A DNA stretch of 15,453 bases from Schlesneria sp. (GTDB lineage: Bacteria > Planctomycetota > Planctomycetia > Planctomycetales > Planctomycetaceae): positions 1-15,453 of the forward strand of contig JANXOO010001499.1 in NCBI GenBank assembly GCA_025353525.1. Direction: 5' to 3'. Position numbers and translations under genes: made by a program. This document shows, piece by piece, positions 13,705 to 15,453 of the stretch. The stretch's first letter is position 1. The number at the start of each line of letters is the position of its first letter. The notes beneath the pieces were generated by a model. That model was given only the letters and a program-made list of their open reading frames with translations, had not been told where the DNA came from and did not search any database.

Positions 13705-15453
13705 TCACCGCCACCACACACTGAAATCGATGCGACGCAATGCGACATCGAGCAGAAACAACAGGCATGCCGCCATGACAAGCGTTGGCCACAATGGAGT
13801 CGTGCGTTGCTCAGTGCGCGAGGAAACTCCCTTCTGACCTGGGCTTTTTTTATCAAACGCCGTTGGTGCCGTTGCGAAGATCTCTTCGGGCGACGGATTG
13901 AATCGGCCTCCCGTTGTTGTTGCCAGCGTTTGCAACAATTCGTTGTTCGTCGGATACAGACGCAGTTCATCCGGATATCCGACAATCAGACCTCGCGTCT
14001 GTTGATGCAACAGAGTTCCGCCCGCTGTCTTCTGACTCATACTGAGGTGATACGCACCCGATAGCGGAGTGTCAAATTCCGCCACGTAACGACCGGGGGC
14101 GGTCTGTTTCATTTCCAGTTTGAATTGTCCAAGTTGCGGATCGATCACCGTTACTTCGGTATCGGCCCGATTCAGGAATTTGCCCGCCGGATCGATCGCG
14201 TCGAGACTGACCGTTGCCCGGCGACGTTCACGTTTTACGTCGACAATGACTCCTTTGACATCGTTTTTGCGCATGGAATGGCGAACGACCTGAGCCCAGA
14301 ATTTGCTGTATCCGGGCCATGTCAACCATTCGGCACCCCAGCGACTTTTTGCATCCGACGTGAACGCGACCGTTGTCCCCAGCCCATAACGCCACCAGGC
14401 GAGCAACGGATCGCCCGCTTCCGTTGCAAGCACGAATTCGCACGTCGCCTTCGGTCGAGTGACAACGTATCCCAACAGAAACGGAGCCGTTTCAAAATCG
14501 ATGTCGGCCAACGTCGGTGTCGGACGGACAACCTGCGGAGCGAATGGCTGTTCGTTGATCGCCGACTTGCTGGCGGTCATCGTTTCCTTAGCAAAAATCT
14601 GCGGCAATGAACTGGGTTCCATCGCCTCAAAATAGCGACCTTGTCCGATTCTGGCGATTTCTTCCAGCAACTTGCCGTCGCAGCCTTCACCGACCGCCAC
14701 TGTCGAACAGGTGATTCGTGACGAAGCCATGCTTTGAGCGATCCCTTCGAAATCGCCTGGTGACGAAATGCCGTCTGTCAGTACGATGATGTGCTTCAAT
14801 TTTGCGGTCGCACCGACAAGGACGTTATAGGCTTCTTCCATCGCGGGATACATCACCGTTCCACCACCCGCTTCAATGCGACTGATGTCATCGATGATCC
14901 GCGCCTTGTTGCCGGCCGATTGCAGGTCGCTCACCCAATAGAAATTCCCTTCGAAGGCGATCACGCCAAGCTGGTCGCGAGGTCCAAGCAATTCTGCGGC
15001 ACTCTTCGCGGCCTCTTTGGCCATTTCAATTTTCTCGCCCCCCATCGAGCCCGATTTGTCGATGACAAGGACCATGCCGAGCGACGGCTTTTCTTTTTCT
15101 TTCTCGAAGTCGGAACGGACGGGCAGAATTTCTTCAAGAACCGTTTTGTAATAGCCACCCAGGCCGAACGACTGGTCGCCCCCCAGCATCATGAACCCGC
15201 CACCCAGATCCTGGACATACGTCCGCGCCAATTCCATTTGCCGCTGCGACAGGCTGGTCGCCGGGACGTTCGAAACGACGAGCAATTCATAGTTCTGCAA
15301 ATCCGCCAGCGATTCCGGCATTCCCTCGACAGGTCGAACATCGCATTCAATCTCTTCCTGCTGCAAGGCCCAGACCAGTTGTTGAGCCAGTTTCGGATCG
15401 CTTTCGATCAGCAGAATTCGCGGCTTGCCGGTCGTAAAAACGAGGCCCGACTC
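13705..15453 (-). CDS. VWA-domain membrane-anchored protein with GATase1-like region (5' end outside window)
   Basis: The last 582 residues of a larger minus-strand protein; the frame is open to the right edge, so its start is not in view. It begins in a class-I glutamine-amidotransferase-like segment (KPRILLIESDPKLAQQLVWAL, then YELLVVSNVP and LGGGFMMLGGDQSFGLGGY) without a visible Cys nucleophile. A von Willebrand A domain follows with a complete MIDAS: Asp-x-Ser-x-Ser in VIDKSGSMGG, the Thr in GGGTVMYPA, and the Asp in VLTDGISS. A beta-rich region comes next (TVIDPQLGQFKLEMKQTAPGRYVAEF). The chain ends with one membrane helix (LWPTLVMAACLLFLLDVAL) and a short tail. This matches the large BatA-like or amidotransferase-like membrane proteins common in planctomycetes. 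A metal-dependent protein-binding role at the membrane is inferred. Confidence 0.9.
   Translation of the reverse strand, partial: ESGLVFTTGKPRILLIESDPKLAQQLVWALQQEEIECDVRPVEGMPESLADLQNYELLVVSNVPATSLSQRQMELARTYVQDLGGGFMMLGGDQSFGLGGYYKTVLEEILPVRSDFEKEKEKPSLGMVLVIDKSGSMGGEKIEMAKEAAKSAAELLGPRDQLGVIAFEGNFYWVSDLQSAGNKARIIDDISRIEAGGGTVMYPAMEEAYNVLVGATAKLKHIIVLTDGISSPGDFEGIAQSMASSRITCSTVAVGEGCDGKLLEEIARIGQGRYFEAMEPSSLPQIFAKETMTASKSAINEQPFAPQVVRPTPTLADIDFETAPFLLGYVVTRPKATCEFVLATEAGDPLLAWWRYGLGTTVAFTSDAKSRWGAEWLTWPGYSKFWAQVVRHSMRKNDVKGVIVDVKRERRRATVSLDAIDPAGKFLNRADTEVTVIDPQLGQFKLEMKQTAPGRYVAEFDTPLSGAYHLSMSQKTAGGTLLHQQTRGLIVGYPDELRLYPTNNELLQTLATTTGGRFNPSPEEIFATAPTAFDKKSPGQKGVSSRTEQRTTPLWPTLVMAACLLFLLDVALRRIDFSVWWR

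Overview
The window looks like chromosomal DNA of a planctomycete (class Planctomycetia, probably near the Schlesneria/Planctomicrobium/Gimesia group). The basis is family-level recognition: an ArgS with a long helical insert, a secreted HELAHAFHD metallopeptidase, a GT-C-like membrane protein with a TPR tail, a large von Willebrand A protein with a C-terminal membrane anchor, many GTG/TTG starts, and loosely packed genes with palindromes between them. No database search was possible, so the assignment is inference.

Layout. Minus strand, left edge: the 5' end of a secreted redoxin/thioredoxin-like gene (1-199), preceded by a doubtful small ORF (311-538). Plus strand: argS (720-2669) and a small four-helix membrane protein (2819-3265). 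Next comes an elaborate nested palindromic element (3284-3448), lying where this gene and the acyl carrier protein gene (3637-3951, minus) converge. A 490-bp divergent region (3952-4441) separates the ACP gene from a plus-strand run: an exported DUF6134-like protein (4442-5188), a ketosynthase-like protein without the nucleophilic cysteine (5211-6074), an intact FabF-type ketosynthase (6159-7382) and an unrecognised soluble protein (7571-8209). A REP-like hairpin with a duplicated half-site lies at 8242-8314. Then follow a 1034-residue membrane/TPR protein (8581-11685), an RluA-family pseudouridine synthase (11821-12798), an intergenic palindromic motif, and a secreted HExxH metallopeptidase (12977-13690). 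The last gene converges tail to tail, 14 bp away, with a VWA-domain protein on the minus strand (13705-15453) whose 5' end is cut by the window.

How they may work together. The most system-like part is 3637-8209: a carrier protein, an active ketosynthase and a degenerate ketosynthase that may act as its partner, as KS and chain-length factor do in type II polyketide and aryl-polyene pathways, together with an exported DUF6134-like protein and an unknown. Ketoreductase, dehydratase, thioesterase and acyltransferase genes are absent from the window, so this would be a minimal condensing module borrowing other steps from elsewhere. The remaining genes look like separate housekeeping or lineage-typical functions. 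I see no tRNA, rRNA, CRISPR array, transposase or phage gene.
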